NCBI GenBank assembly: GCA_024734555.1 | Contig: JANPWX010000639.1 | Location: 1,129,656-1,193,655 of the forward strand | DNA: 64,000 nt | Direction: 5' to 3' | Source of the DNA: Trochalopteron elliotii | Taxonomy: Eukaryota; Chordata; Aves; Passeriformes; Leiothrichidae | Shown here: in pieces, positions 1-13,560 of the stretch | Layout of the letters: every line of letters begins with the position of its first letter | How positions within the stretch are numbered: position 1 is the stretch's first letter | Notes under the pieces: generated by a model | The model's input: only the letters and a program-made list of their open reading frames with translations | Database searches by the model: none | Told to the model about the DNA's origin: nothing | Made by a program: the position numbers and the translations under genes

Positions 1-3000
1 TATGTCTTACCATTTCATTTGACCTATAAATGAGCTCAGCGCTCTCTAAATCTATTGTCCAGTGAGTAATGGCTCATATCGCGAAACGCCTCCACAATTT
101 ATCATCATCTGCAATATATTTTGAATCAACTTCTGACAACAAAGGCTGCTGAGGATGAGGCTGAATGACACAACTGGCTAGAGGAAGCTTGGGCATGCTG
201 CCTATATGTCTCTCTGGTAATAGTTGCTCATGTTTCTTATCACCCCTAGTGCTTTCAAAGATTGTGGAGGAGTGGAGAAAGGAATGAGTTTTCAGTAATG
301 TTTTTTTTAAAAACACAGCAGTCTTAGGATCAAAGGTGAGGTGAGACAAGGCCAGTAGGGAGAGGTAATGCCTTATTTTAGGTGCATAAAATAAAAACAT
401 CTGGCCTAATAAAAGATACTAGCTCTGGCCTGTATTCTGGCTAGAGGTCAGTACCAGAATGCTCTCTGGTGTGGTACACAGCCTTTGCTACCTGGCGTTG
501 CAGTCATGCACACACCACTTCTTCACAACCCTCAGAAGAGTAGGAAGCCCTACACACTCATTTCAACATGCAAATCAAGAGGTGGAATTTCATCAGCCCA
601 CACTGAAAACCAAGTATGTCAGCATTGCTCAAGAAAATGATATCTCTCCTTCCACATCCAACTGTGTTGTTAGAGGTTTTGTTGCCCCGCAGTTATAGAA
701 GAGACACATTGATGAGGTCCTATCCATGTACCCTTTCCTATTAGTTCATGCACTTGAGTAATTCACAGGCATTTCAGGACCTTCTAAAAACTGCAGAGCT
801 GCTGTGACTAAATTTCACGCAAATACATGTGACTTTTGGAGGCCATATTGGAGGGCTGGCCAATAGATTACTACTGTGTCTGCTTACCAGTGAAAGAGAT
901 CAAACTATTTAAATGTAAGCCATTTCTCTATGTTTGAAGTTCTAAGACAAACCACATGAAATGCAATGAGAGAGATGGTATCAAACTTTACACACAAATA
1001 ATCTTCTGAAAGACTTTACAAACTTTACTCACCTTACACTCATTTGAGAATGAAAAACTAACCTGTACACCTTCTGAGGCATGCAGGGTCTGTACTCTAC
1101 TTTTGTAGCCTTCACCTCTCCAGTCTTCTGCCTGTTTCAGACTCAGGCCTCAAAGCTGTTCAAGAAGGATTGGCCAGATGCTGAGATTACTTGCTAAGCA
1201 TCCTGGAAATATGCAGGTTTGTGAAAGTTGTGCCTGGCAACTACTTCCACACTTCCCCACCAATGGAAAACAAATCCGAGTGCCAGAGGCTGTTCAGTAA
1301 AAGTTCACTAATAAACTTTGAACTGTGTGTTATAGGTGTCCTTGTTAGCCAGTGTGTGTTATGTTTGGCTGTTGAAGTACCTCAGCTTTCATTTTATGCA
1401 AATGAACCAGTCAGAGACATGTGACAAAATCTTGGATGGCCTGGCAGTATGGCTTTCTGGACTCTGTTGCACACGAATATATACCCAAATTAAAGTCATC
1501 AGAGTTTGGTTTCTCTGCTGACATACATTTCACAGAAATGGAAGGTCTCCCCATATAGGCTCACAGCAACGAGACACACTGACACCTGCTCTGGTTCCAG
1601 ATTAAGAACTTTTAATATTGAAAAGAAGCCACCTCACTGCCAGACTGCTGCAAGTTTAACACCATATTTCCCATTAACTGTGTCATATTGAGGAAAGCCT
1701 TATAAATCTGAAGAAATCTATAAAGGGACGGTGCCTTAAATAGTTGTAAAATTTACATCAACTTTAAAAAACTTAATCCAGATGTTTGTGACTGGATTAA
1801 TTACTTGTAAGTGTTCAGGTAGTGTGAGTCAACAATTTCTTGCTTGAAAGTTGTTCACAATGGAACCACTTTCTCCATGCACCATTTCTGCTGTGTAATT
1901 CATCACTTAGGCCCCATAATCATGTTTCTGATTCCTTGCTGAGTAGTTAAACACGTTCAGTCCTGTGGACGTATTTAAACAGGATCATAGGGAAGAAACA
2001 AGTGAAAAAAACTAGTAAACAGACAAAAAGCATTTTTCAAACACACCAACACCTATAAGAGTCGTGGTCCAAGCATTTATGCAAATGAAGTCTTAGTACA
2101 ATCATTAAAATCTGTGTCATCAATTAGCTACAAGTTTGGTGTAGCTAGAAAATACATAAAAAATTTGGTTACAAATGCCACTCTTACTAAAATCAAAGGT
2201 GTCAAACCTGTTCTACTTCATCAGAGCATGGTCAGTATAGATATCTCTAGGCAAAGAGAGAGAAAAAAATAATCACCCTTCTCGTGTACAGTTCTCTCTC
2301 CCATTAGACTGAGGCAGTTTTAGTTACATTGATTGAAAGAAATACTTGAGAAAGGTACTGCTTAGGTCTCATTTCACCATAAAAAGTCCCTGGCATAAGG
2401 CTAGCTATAACTCTTCTAAACTATCCATTTTGAATGACTGTCATTAGGAAAGAATTTAGTGGCTTTGCATTTCATATAAGGTAATAGTTTCTAGAGGATT
2501 TGGGGGCAGCAAATAATAACTTTAAATGGTCTCAGGAGAAGTCTGGATGACGCACATCATTCAAAGCACCTGAGAGACTCTGTCTTTTACCACCAGGTTT
2601 AAAAGCATCTATTAAAGCATCTATTACTTACCTTCTTGTTCCTGTCTAAGCCAGTTCCTCTGACACAGATAGGGACACCTCACTCTGTACTGCCCTACCA
2701 TTGCCCTCTCAGCTACAGTTTATACCAATCTACCCAAATTACCACCAAAGAGAGGTAGGAGATGAAAAGCAATGCAGTGGACACTCCCATAGATGCCCTG
2801 AGGCCATTTTGAAATAAAGCCAATTTTTATTGTATTACTTCTTCAGCTGATGCTTTACAAATCAGCATCTGGTGTGGTGATCAGAGGGAACACTTTCAGA
2901 AGATTTGAACCCAGTTCTTGTGATGAAGTGCACCACGATGGATCCATCCACTGACAGTTACCACAGCCTTCCAACTTTCCACAGTCTCCTATTGAGGAGA

Positions 3001-6000
3001 AAAAGTATTTCATGCTGTGTGCTGCTAATGGAAGTGCTGCACAGTTTTACTGCACGCTACTGTTGAGCTTTCATAGAAATATTGCAGCAGCACCCAGTTC
3101 TCTGCATGTGTGGGCATGTGTGATGTTCTTTGAATCTTTGAAAATAATATATATTCATGAAAATTCCTGGGAATAAAATGTTATCAACTCAAGGAGACTC
3201 AAATTTTCCAGGCAAGTTCAGTTCTTTCCTTCAAGTAAGAAGGAAAGGCAGGCAGAGGAAGCAGACAGGTTTAAAGGGCCAAGTGCTGTAGTACGCAATT
3301 CCAGTAAGTTTGCATGGGTTGAAAGTGAGGGCAATATTTTTCATAAGGATAGTAGTGCTCCAATCATCTCACAGCTCTGGCCACAATGAAACCAGTGGGA
3401 CATATTGAGGGACTTTCTTCACTTCTCATTGCCTAAATTCTTTTAATACAAAAAGCTCATGATAAGACAGCAGATTTTTAGTATTTCCAGGATGGCTCTT
3501 TACACAAAATCACTTAATCTTAGTTGTACTTGGAAGATGGATAAAAATAAGGAAGAAAATAACTGGGTTTGGAAGTGCTAACATGTTATTTTACTAGTTT
3601 TCAAATACTTTAACTAACATAGCTGGACTCCAAGAGCACTCCAGCATAGGCCACAAAACCAAAACAGGCTACACACAATTTCTAGGCAGAGACAGATAAA
3701 TAAACCTTACTATAGTACACACTAGAATTTGGATGAAAAAAGCATCTCTCTCTCACTCCATTGTGAGAATCATAGCCAGAATATGTGCTCTCTGTTCTCA
3801 TTCTGTCTTTTTGTGATTCAGCTATCTAAACTCTCATATAATGTGAAGAAGCTGCAAGACGACAAGACAAGGAAAAGCAAACCAGAATTAAATGCAACAT
3901 TCCCCAAGGAAGAATGTCTCCCCTGAATCAGGGAAAGATACTATATAGTCTTTGTTTCTCTTGACTCCCTGATGAGTAGCCATAGTCCACGCTGTAGGAC
4001 ATAGATTACCAGTCAAAAGTCCACTTTCTGTTTTGCCAACAATTCCAAATATGCACATTCATTTTTTAGGTCAGCCCAAGACAATTTATTTCTTTTTCGC
4101 CAGTTGGCCAGAACAAACCCTCCAAACCTCAAATTATTTATATTTTCCTTGTCTCCAATACTGAGTCCCACCAGAGAGAGCAATACATCTCTCAGGATTA
4201 CGCTGTTGCCTTCATCCATGATCACTTCATATACTGGTCTTCATCCATGCTTTATATAACAGAGTTCAGCTTATAGTAGAAATAAATTTCAGGTCCTACC
4301 AAATTATTTTAAAAGAAAACTTGGATGTGAAATCAAGGTATTTACTGGACCCAAGAATCTCCAAAATGACAAGAATCACTTTAAATGTGGCTGTTTCCTC
4401 TACTGGGTCTTTATTAAGCTGTATCATCAACATGGACCAAAAGAAATGGACAGTGAAATGTGCACAGAGGGTGGTAAGGAAGCTCTTCCTGGATGATAAT
4501 ATCTGTGTTTGAACTGCCTAAAAAGAAGGCTTTTAAATAGAAGGAAGATGTGTAGGGGAAGAGAAGAGGTGCAGAGGACAAGAACAGGCAGTTGCAGACA
4601 GAAGAACGCTTTTTTCATGTTTTTCTTCTCATTCTTGGCCACAGACCTCTGAGGTGATTTAAGAAGGGTGTAGAGCTCCAAGAGGAAATATGCTCTTGTA
4701 AAAGGGATAGTACAGTTATGGTTGAACAAGTAGTTTTGTATCCTTGGAGGCATTCTACTTTATTACCCATGACTGAAATTTTCTTTATCTTGTACTGAAA
4801 CTCAGAATATGCTTTAGAAATCTGATTGAATCTGGTTTTGATTTTGCTCTTGGTCCAAAATGTTCAGTTTTCTGCCTGTTTTGGGTCAGATTTTAACAAA
4901 GCCCAGAAGCACATACTTCAGTTCAGCTGATATGAAAAAAAGTATTTTAAATTCATTTATCCACCTGCATAGTTGACCAAAAACCAAGAAATATTTAGAT
5001 AAAAAATGATGGGGGAAAGAAAAAGGAAAAAAAAAAGAATAAGAAAAAAAGAGAGGCAGTGTTTAATATAAATAACTGTACTTCAGGGCAAAAGGCTATG
5101 CTTACAAAGGTATTGTGGGAGAGAGATTTGCACACTGATACTGCCTGCCTGAAGCTCTCCATCAGGAGGTGAGCAGTCCACCTCCAGAGGAAATTCCTTT
5201 CCAAGGCATCCCTCAGTTCCCACTTTGCAAACTGTTTTCCGCTGCTGTCCTGTACAAGAGAGCTGCAACACTTCAAATTCATAACGGAGGACTTTTCATG
5301 CTTCAGGGTGTCTCCCCATAATTGCTCTCTTGCTGCACTGTTCTCAGGGTTACTGGACCATCCTTGCACAAGATTTCAACCAGATGGTTGTCCTCAAATA
5401 TGGTTATTGAGCAGCACATTAAAGAGTTCACAACAGAATATGTACTGCACGTATAAACATAACAAGAAGAATGGCTAAGGATGTAGCCAGAAGGAATAAC
5501 ACCGCAACTGAAGGGGATGTCCCATGTTAAAACCTCATTTCTTCTCCCTTCATTTCAAGGGGTGAGAAACAACCTTAAATATCGAGACAGAATGTGAATC
5601 TTTATGTGAAGCATTTATTCTTAATTTAAAGTTCAAACCTCTTGACCATAGCCAACTCTCATTAATTTTTATTTGTAACAAAATTCATATATGACAAAGT
5701 AAATTAAAAAAAAAAGTAAAGCTATGAAGACCTGGATAATTACAGCTGAGTCTCACTGACACCATAAATCATGAAAAACCCTAGAAATACTTGTAACTAT
5801 GTCACTCCAAATTTCCCTTTGGGTATTCTGTGCATTATTGCACACACTCTCTCTATAAATGCAGATTTAAAAACCCCATGGGTTTCAAATGGCACTTTAT
5901 TAGGGAGCATTTAAATAATTTCTGAGGGTAAGATCAATTTAAGCATGCAGAATTTTTATTAGTAGCCCAAAAGAGGAGTCCAGCTGTTCCTATGGAGCAA

Positions 6001-9000
6001 GCGTGTGTGAACCAGGCTTCAGAGCAATTTCTGCTGTGCCAGCCATGGCGTTAAATGTTGGCCAAGAGGGACTTTTGCAGAATGGAGCAAACTGAATATG
6101 CAGCACAGCTGAGGAAACACTGCTTCACATTTTGCATTTCTTATTAGAGTGACCTAGTCCCTGAATCACCCAAACAAGCCTGTCAGAGCTCTTGATCTCA
6201 CAGCAGCAGGCACTGTGCAAAGCACAATATGAGAAGTTCCTCAGGCTCTGAGAACATGAGAGAAAGAAGGTGAGAGAGTGGGAGGTATCAAGTCTAAAGT
6301 ATTTGTCTGTCAGAGAAGAGGATCTCTCTTCTGGGAAACAAAGAGTTCAGCCATTGTAAGCAAATCACAGCCTGGCACAATATCTGCTTTAACCAAATGC
6401 ATAAACACTGGATGAGGCTGAATTTTGCAGTCAGACTCATGAACTCACTCTTAACCACCAGGACTATGCCTCCTAATTTGAGAATCACACTATTACAGTG
6501 CAGGTAGCTAAGTCATCACAGGGTATGCCCTGGAGCTGCTATATTTTATTCCAGTTATGAATTTAGCTACCCCTGGAGCCATTTTTATTTCCAGCAAGGC
6601 ATTCTTCTTCCAGTGAAATACATGCCTTTTTAAACACATGAGGAACATTTACCAGAATAATTGATCTTTTACTCTGAATGTTTAAAAAAAAAAGTCAGAC
6701 AGAAAAATGGACTAGGTCTGCCCTAGTTGGGCCCTGATGGCAATTCCAGAGAGAAATGTTTTAATTGCCAAAGAAAGTCCCTTTTGCCAAAAATCATGTC
6801 TTTATGGAGCTTGTCAGAAGTTTTCGGTTTCAGTCCAAAAAACTGCCGGAGTGAAATCCAATCACTGATGACAGCAAGATTAAAAGTGCACAGACTGGCT
6901 GCCTGAATAGCAGTTAATAATAGAACAAAAATGTGGATTTTACACAGTTGATTCATAGCAAAAATTTTCATAGGACATAGATTTTAATACCAAATGCCCA
7001 TCATTTTATCCCTCAGCATTTCTTGAATACATGGAAAATGCTGGACTGGAGTAGTGAAAAACAGAACTACTTAGAGTACATTTCCTTTTCTCTAGTGATA
7101 ATTGAACAGTTAATAAAATTAATTAGAATGGTTACTTTTGGAAATACAACAATGTTTGGATCCTATCCAGTATGGAACTCTGACCTTGAGTCCATACTTT
7201 TACTAAGACTTCTTTACACTTTAAAAGGTTAAAGAGCCCTGTTTAGATAGACAAAGCAGTGGTTTTACCACTGAAGTATTAAAAATTAATAATCAGAATG
7301 AAAATTGGTGTAATTGTACATTTTGACCCCATTGTGTCCACGTGTATTAAATATTCTACTTTCAGTGAAACATTAGCAGAGAACACTGGAAAACTTTTCC
7401 CCTTGACAACATGGATAGTAATATGATGGAGAACAGAAATAGGAACCATTGAGTGCAGAACAGCAAGACAGACACTAAACCCAAGATTATTAGTAAAGAT
7501 TTATCTATGCATCTTCAAAACCCAACAAACCCTTCCCCACAACCAAGAGATCCTTTTCCTCGAAAGAAGATTTTTGATAGGTAACATTGATTAGTGTTGC
7601 AAATAACTGCACAGGTAGATAAATGATCTGTACAAATATAAAGTCCTTTGGGCTCTGTTAAGAAGAATCTCAGCAGTTGCAGAAAGTTGAACAACAACAA
7701 AAAAAAGACAAAGTAGTTCCATTCAAGTCCATTGGACTGGAGTCATAGCATAGAAAGCTATGGTGTGCTATACTCTGGGGACACAAAAATGTTTGGGATC
7801 TAGATTTAAAATCACTAAAGAAAACAAGGACATCTATTCTCCTTGAAGGCTGAAAGAATCTATTCTTTAAAGCCATGTAGAGAGGGAGAATAATTTTAAG
7901 GTTTCTCCAAGGGAGATTAAAAGGTACCAAACAACAGCAAACCCTTTACAATACTTTAACCTTATTAATTCTTATTCACCAGCTGAGCTGTTTTCCACCC
8001 AGCTGGTGGCTTCTCTCTGTTTTTATTACTCTGATGACAATGACTGCAAAGAAAAAGAAAGAGGGTTGTTATTTTTGTATTTAAATGAGAAAAACATCAT
8101 CACAGAGACTTCATGTCCTGCAGTACCTCAAGAACTGAGGTGACTTTAAATAGATAAGTATTATTAAATAGCAATATTTTTAAAAAAAAGTTTGAAGAAG
8201 AAAAAACACAAACATTTGCAACATCCAGTAATTTCAATTTAGGTGTGCTATCAAATCCTTATTTTTAGATTCATCTGGTTGAAACTAGCACCATATACTT
8301 TCAGTGAGGGACTTCAGGTTTTCCCTCACACTTCTACATACTTTAATTATTTTAATGATGGTAACACTCTTTCCACCTCAGTACAAGCCTTGGTGAATGA
8401 TGATTTTGCTTAGCACTGCCATAATGCCACTCCATTTAACCATGCCATTTAAGTAATGGTTGCTGTTATTTATTGTTGTTTTGCATTAAACCTCTCAAAA
8501 TAATCTGGACAATCATACATTTTGTTGTTCAGGCTTGTTCAGTCTAATAATACTGGGTGAATAATAGCTGTTGAAGTTTCCTCTTTTTCTAGACCTGTCA
8601 AACTTATCACTTGATTGTTCTTGGGAATTGCCAAATACATTGCTAATATTCCTTAGTTTTGGGGAAAGTGGTTTAAAAAGTCAGAAGTTATCCAGATACT
8701 TTGCTGGTGTAAAAGGCCAGGTAATAATAATTTTTACAGAACTTGCTCCCAGCTCTCCTGTAAGCAAAGCATTCTCTATTCATCTCCTCACAGCAATATC
8801 ATGGAAGAATAATGTGGCCCATGAAAGCCACCATGGACAAACAGTACTGCTCTTCTGCATATCTTTTAGAATGTTGGTACCTCAGCTGTACCAGGTTTTT
8901 CATTGAAAACACTTTTCTACTTCCCTATTGCAGTGTCCATCCCTCAAGAGTGTATATTACAAATTAAGACCAAATTGTAACATTCGGGTTTAAAATCAAG

Positions 9001-10124
9001 TGAAAGACCTCTCTACATAATATTTTAAGCATTTGCCAGAGACTGATCCGGTTAAACCCAAATGTGTAGGGTAATGCAAAAGACAATATTGCCTGATTCA
9101 GTAAAGAATTTGTCTTCTTACAGTTTCATGGCTCGCTGTCACTATTAGATGCCATTACTTTAGACATTATTAGGTGATGAACATCATGCAACTTGTCTCC
9201 TTCAAAATTATTCAGAGATATTTAAGTAAAACTTTTATACATCTGAACTGCCCTAAAATTACCCATACACACAGGAAAAAACCTATCCCTGTAAGTGTTT
9301 AGTTGAAAATATATCTCTTCCCCTGTCCCTTAATCCTACCTCCTTACCTTAAGGAGTGGAATTTTCTTGGAGATTTGAATCCCACTTTAGTCAACACAAG
9401 TTTTGATATTTAACTTGGCGGAGCCAAAATTTCACCCCTAAAGGGTTAGAAAAGGAAACTAAAGAAGTATTAAATTATGAAATCTATAATGAAATTATGA
9501 AAATATTTAATTATGAGAACAGGCTAATATATCAAGATACTTGCAATTTACCAAGACAACATATTAAGCAGAGACAATTCTGTGCATAGTACTTTACACT
9601 AGTAATCAAAAATGAACCACTATCAGAAAATAAATGCAAATTTGACTTAAATAGAAAAAACCCAATATTAAATTCAATTGAGTTATTCTCTTTTAACCAT
9701 TGAGGAAAGGACTCATCAATATGTTACTTATTTCACTCTGGGCTATTCCTTGGCCTCTCAGGTCTTTTAACACAGGACTCATCCTTACATTTGTACTCAT
9801 ACATAAGACAGAAACAATTCATAAGGATCTTACTGAATTTTATTGCCTTAATTTTTCACTCATTCAATATTTTCACTCAATTCTCTTGCTCACTGCTCAC
9901 AATCTGTACCATGCTTTTCCTTCCTTCACTCTTGAAGATGAAAGTAATTGAAAAGGTGACACTCTTTTATACCTCTCTGTTTGCTGGAGCCTTTGGAAAA
10001 CCATCTTTGATAGCTGCAAATTTGGTTATTTTCTTATCTAGGGAAAATCCAAAGGAAAATTCTCAGTCTGCTTCTAAAAGGACTTACAACCAAGTATTAT
10101 GAAAATCCTGAATGGCACTTCACA
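1..10124. other. Noncoding stretch, no gene recognised
   Basis: AT-rich unique sequence. ORFs reach 124 codons (4995-5369, minus) but that one ends in a run of Phe/Ser made by a purine-rich tract near 5007-5055, and none shows a domain, a family resemblance or exon-like splice flanks. Apart from the 12 bp duplication at 2602 I see no interspersed repeat. Confidence 0.6.
2602..2625 (+). repeat. 12 bp tandem duplication
   Basis: AAAGCATCTATT is repeated head to tail, twice, without mismatches. Probably replication slippage. Confidence 0.85.
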
Positions 10125-10169
10125 TGCAGAATTAGTAATGTGCATTTCAGTTGCAGAATTAGTAATGTG
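10125..10169 (+). repeat. 27 bp-period partial tandem duplication
   Basis: TGCAGAATTAGTAATGTG occurs at 10125-10142 and identically at 10152-10169, separated by 9 bp. Identity over the full 18 bp suggests a recent local duplication. Confidence 0.9.
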
Positions 10170-13159
10170 TTATAGACCCAATTTTGCAAACCTTCCTTCT
10201 GTTAAAAACCATATTTCTTATTCAAACTAGCAGAGAATGCTCCCGAAAGAGAGTACCCTTTGCTAGTGCTTAAAAAACATCTTGTCGATTTTCAGACCCT
10301 GCTCTACTTAATGGCAATTAGAAATATGAATCAGCCTCTCTTTGTTCAGTGATTGATCCTTTGTAGACACAAAACTATTTGCAACATTTTTAAGGGACTC
10401 ATCACGATAAAGAGAAATGACTGTTTATAAAAGGCTTCCTTTCTGCAAAACAGCTCTAGAGGATATACAAATCCACTAAAGCAACATGGTACTAGGAACA
10501 ATGGGCATTTCAGAAGGGAATGCATCAGTATTCACTTATTTTCCATGACAGTGGAAACATTCTCAGGGATATACAAACATACCTGCCACACCATTCTGTC
10601 AAGACAAAAGAAATCTTCTTTTCTAAGGACATAAATCCAGCTCCTTCCAGTCAAGCATGAATCATGCAGTTCATCACAAGATGTTTCCTCTGATAGAGTC
10701 AGCACACAGCTTCTTTCAGAAGACTCCACCACGGAAGTATTGATTTACACAGGTCTTTTTCCAATGGCAGTGATCTCGGAACCTCAGCAGTGTAGCTACA
10801 CACACTTTCAATCTTACTACATGAGTTCCTTCAGCTGAGGAACAGGTGGTTACCCTACTGAGTTATTTTTAAGGATGTGACCTACCCCTTTGGAATTAAA
10901 GGCACTTCAAATGAAGTTTGCACTAATGCACAAGAGTAGGTTAACACCTTGATGAAGGCTTTTTAACATGAAGAGTACAAACAGCAGAGCCACAAGAGTA
11001 CTTCATCTAGGAAGTAAGTGCCTGTCTCAGATAAGCCAGCTCTTTTGCCACGCTCTACTGACCGCATTGATGAGTTTTCCACCATGATAGGATCTTAGAT
11101 ATTAGCTCACATTTACACAGCTACATGCAGAAACATGAAGCTGTGTTTTATCATGGAGCTGAATTCCACATCCAGTTTCCATCCTGAGACAGCCAAGCAC
11201 CACATTAGTTGTGCCCTGCAGTGGCTGAATCCCTCTCTTGCCTCCTCACACAGCCCAGGTCCTCAGCACGTCCTTCCTATGCCTTTCCAGGAAAGGGCTG
11301 GCACCAGGCCTGAGGTTTATCAAACCCAAGATCTTGTAGGGCAAGTGTCACATCCAAGCCCCGAGGACTCTTGGAGCACTGCAGCATTACCTACAGTTTC
11401 ACAAGGGTGAGGATGATTACCTGCAGGCAGTCTGGTTTCGAGCCAGGCTTTCCTCCCTCCTGCAAGCACTTGAGCAATCCATAAGGCTCTGAGCAATACC
11501 AGTAGGCTCTCAAAGTGACCCAGTGCTCAGTAAACATGTTGCCACCTCTCTCCCCATGGTCCCAACACCTGGCCACTGAGGAAAGTCAGTTCTCTCTGCA
11601 GCTAGATCCTCCCAGGCACTCATCACCACTCTATCCAAGCACAAGGTATTTCAGGAGTCCTTTTGAGATGTCATTCCCTTCGGGCCCTCTTACTATCACT
11701 TAGCATAACAGAACTGTTGAGGTGAGAGACAAGCCAGCACAGCCTGGAGACCAGACCCTGGGCTGCATGGTAAATGGCATCATGATGCCAAAAGAAAATA
11801 GATGACCGCTAAGTCTCAGTAGACCTAAAAAACAGTGTGTAACAGCTTAAAGGATTGATCATTCTGCATATCCAAGCATGAGCAAGGGCCTACTGTCATG
11901 GCAGTGATGTAGCCCACATGGATCAATGGATATGAATTCACCTGGTTCATATATCACTGGGTTTGGTGCAATATGCATTGATCCAGCTTGCTCTGTCACA
12001 TCACTCATCACACCCTGAAATAGGGTAGTTGTTGGACTTTTTTAGTTTCAGCTATTTCACTGCATAATATGACCTTGAGAGACATTTTTAAAAAATGTTT
12101 TCATATATGAACCATATTTTTCAATTTCTGCTTTCAGTCTCTAGACAAAGAATGGCTATTCTGTAATATAATAAGAGCTATTTACTGGTATTGGAACCAC
12201 AGACTTACTGTAAGTTTCACAGCTTTCAAAATGCAATGTAAATCTTCCCTTTTTTGTTTCAGCCCACAATAATTTATTGCCATAATCACATCAACGCTGT
12301 CTCACTGTTTCAAAAAGATTTTTTTTTAAGTTGGTTAAAAAGCAGACTGTGAAATACTTGTTTTCAAATCTAAATGTTAATAAATTGCTATTTAACAGAG
12401 CATCAAGATGCTAGTGACTAAAAAGCAACTGAAGTCTGACTGGCAGTTTAATTCTTTTTCTTTTTTTTATTGGTCTCTTTATGTTCTCTCTTCTGACTCA
12501 GGTTTCCTCAAACACACATACACAAATACATACTGGTATTGACTGCTGAATATCAAAATTCCGCCTCTGTAATGTTTGGTAAGTAAAAAATCCCAGACAG
12601 TAACAACAAAAGAGAAAAAGCAAATCCCACACTTCAAAGAAACCCAAGAAACTCCAGATCACAAAACCCAAACCCTTCAATTCCTAAGCACACAGGAGGT
12701 ATGCTTATTGTTTGGGCATGTTGGCCCAATAGTTAGGACTAAATAAGTAACTTTATTTGCAGTACATACCTGGAGCTTGACCCAAAGCTCTTTAACATTC
12801 ACGGGTTCATTCCCACTGACACTCTCAACTGGATTTGAATTCAAACCTTTGCTGTGCTTCTCAAGCTAATCTTGTGCAAGCCTTGCCAGCTCCATCTGTC
12901 TTCAAACCTCTGCAGATTAAGCCACTTTTCAGCTCAGTAAATACCACTGAGGAACCTGACTCCCCCAAATCAAATCTGTTTTACAACTTGAAATCCTCAT
13001 CTGGGTTTGTAATTTGGTATGACTGACACATCTCCAAACTGGTGATTTTCTGTAGGCCTCAACATTGTTTCCAATGCCACTTGTTTACGAGGGACAGAGG
13101 ATTAAGGAGCCCTCTTCAAACCACTCAAATTACACAATACCCACCCCAAAGTCCCTGCA
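10170..13159. other. Noncoding stretch, nothing recognised
   Basis: Unique sequence with only short accidental ORFs (largest 91 codons at 11135-11410). No repeat, RNA gene or clear regulatory cluster stands out. Confidence 0.6.
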
Positions 13160-13560
13160 ATAAGCAACAGAGATGCATATTGGCATAAGAAGCCCTCCAG
13201 TCTGTCACAAATTACTGCCCTTTAATTATGGTGCAGGAGGTGGGCTGGTGCTTCTCAATTTGTTCAGCAGAGAAGTCACCATTTGTCATTATTATGCATA
13301 TTTAATTTAATGCAGAATCATTTAGCAATTTGAAAAAAAAAAGCTGGATGTAACACTGAACCAATGAGACAAAGAAATTAACACCAACTGGCATTCAATA
13401 TAATTTATTTAGTTTTAAATTTACCTAGCCTTATTGTTGAGGTAGTGGATTTTGCTCACTTTGTGTGACAGGATCAGAGTAAATAAGTGGAGCTTTATTT
13501 GTTTTACACTGTAAAGGGCTTTTTGTTCATGTACTTGTCAGTCCAACTTCATTCTTTTTT
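13160..13560. promoter_or_regulatory. Candidate conserved noncoding element
   Basis: An AT-rich, repeat-free block with TTAATTA at 13222-13228, the octamer palindrome TATGCATA at 13293-13300 and several other homeodomain-type cores, and no ORF above 60 codons. Dense TAAT/ATGCAT cores without simple repeat structure are typical of deeply conserved vertebrate enhancers, but this is pattern judgement only. Confidence 0.25.
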
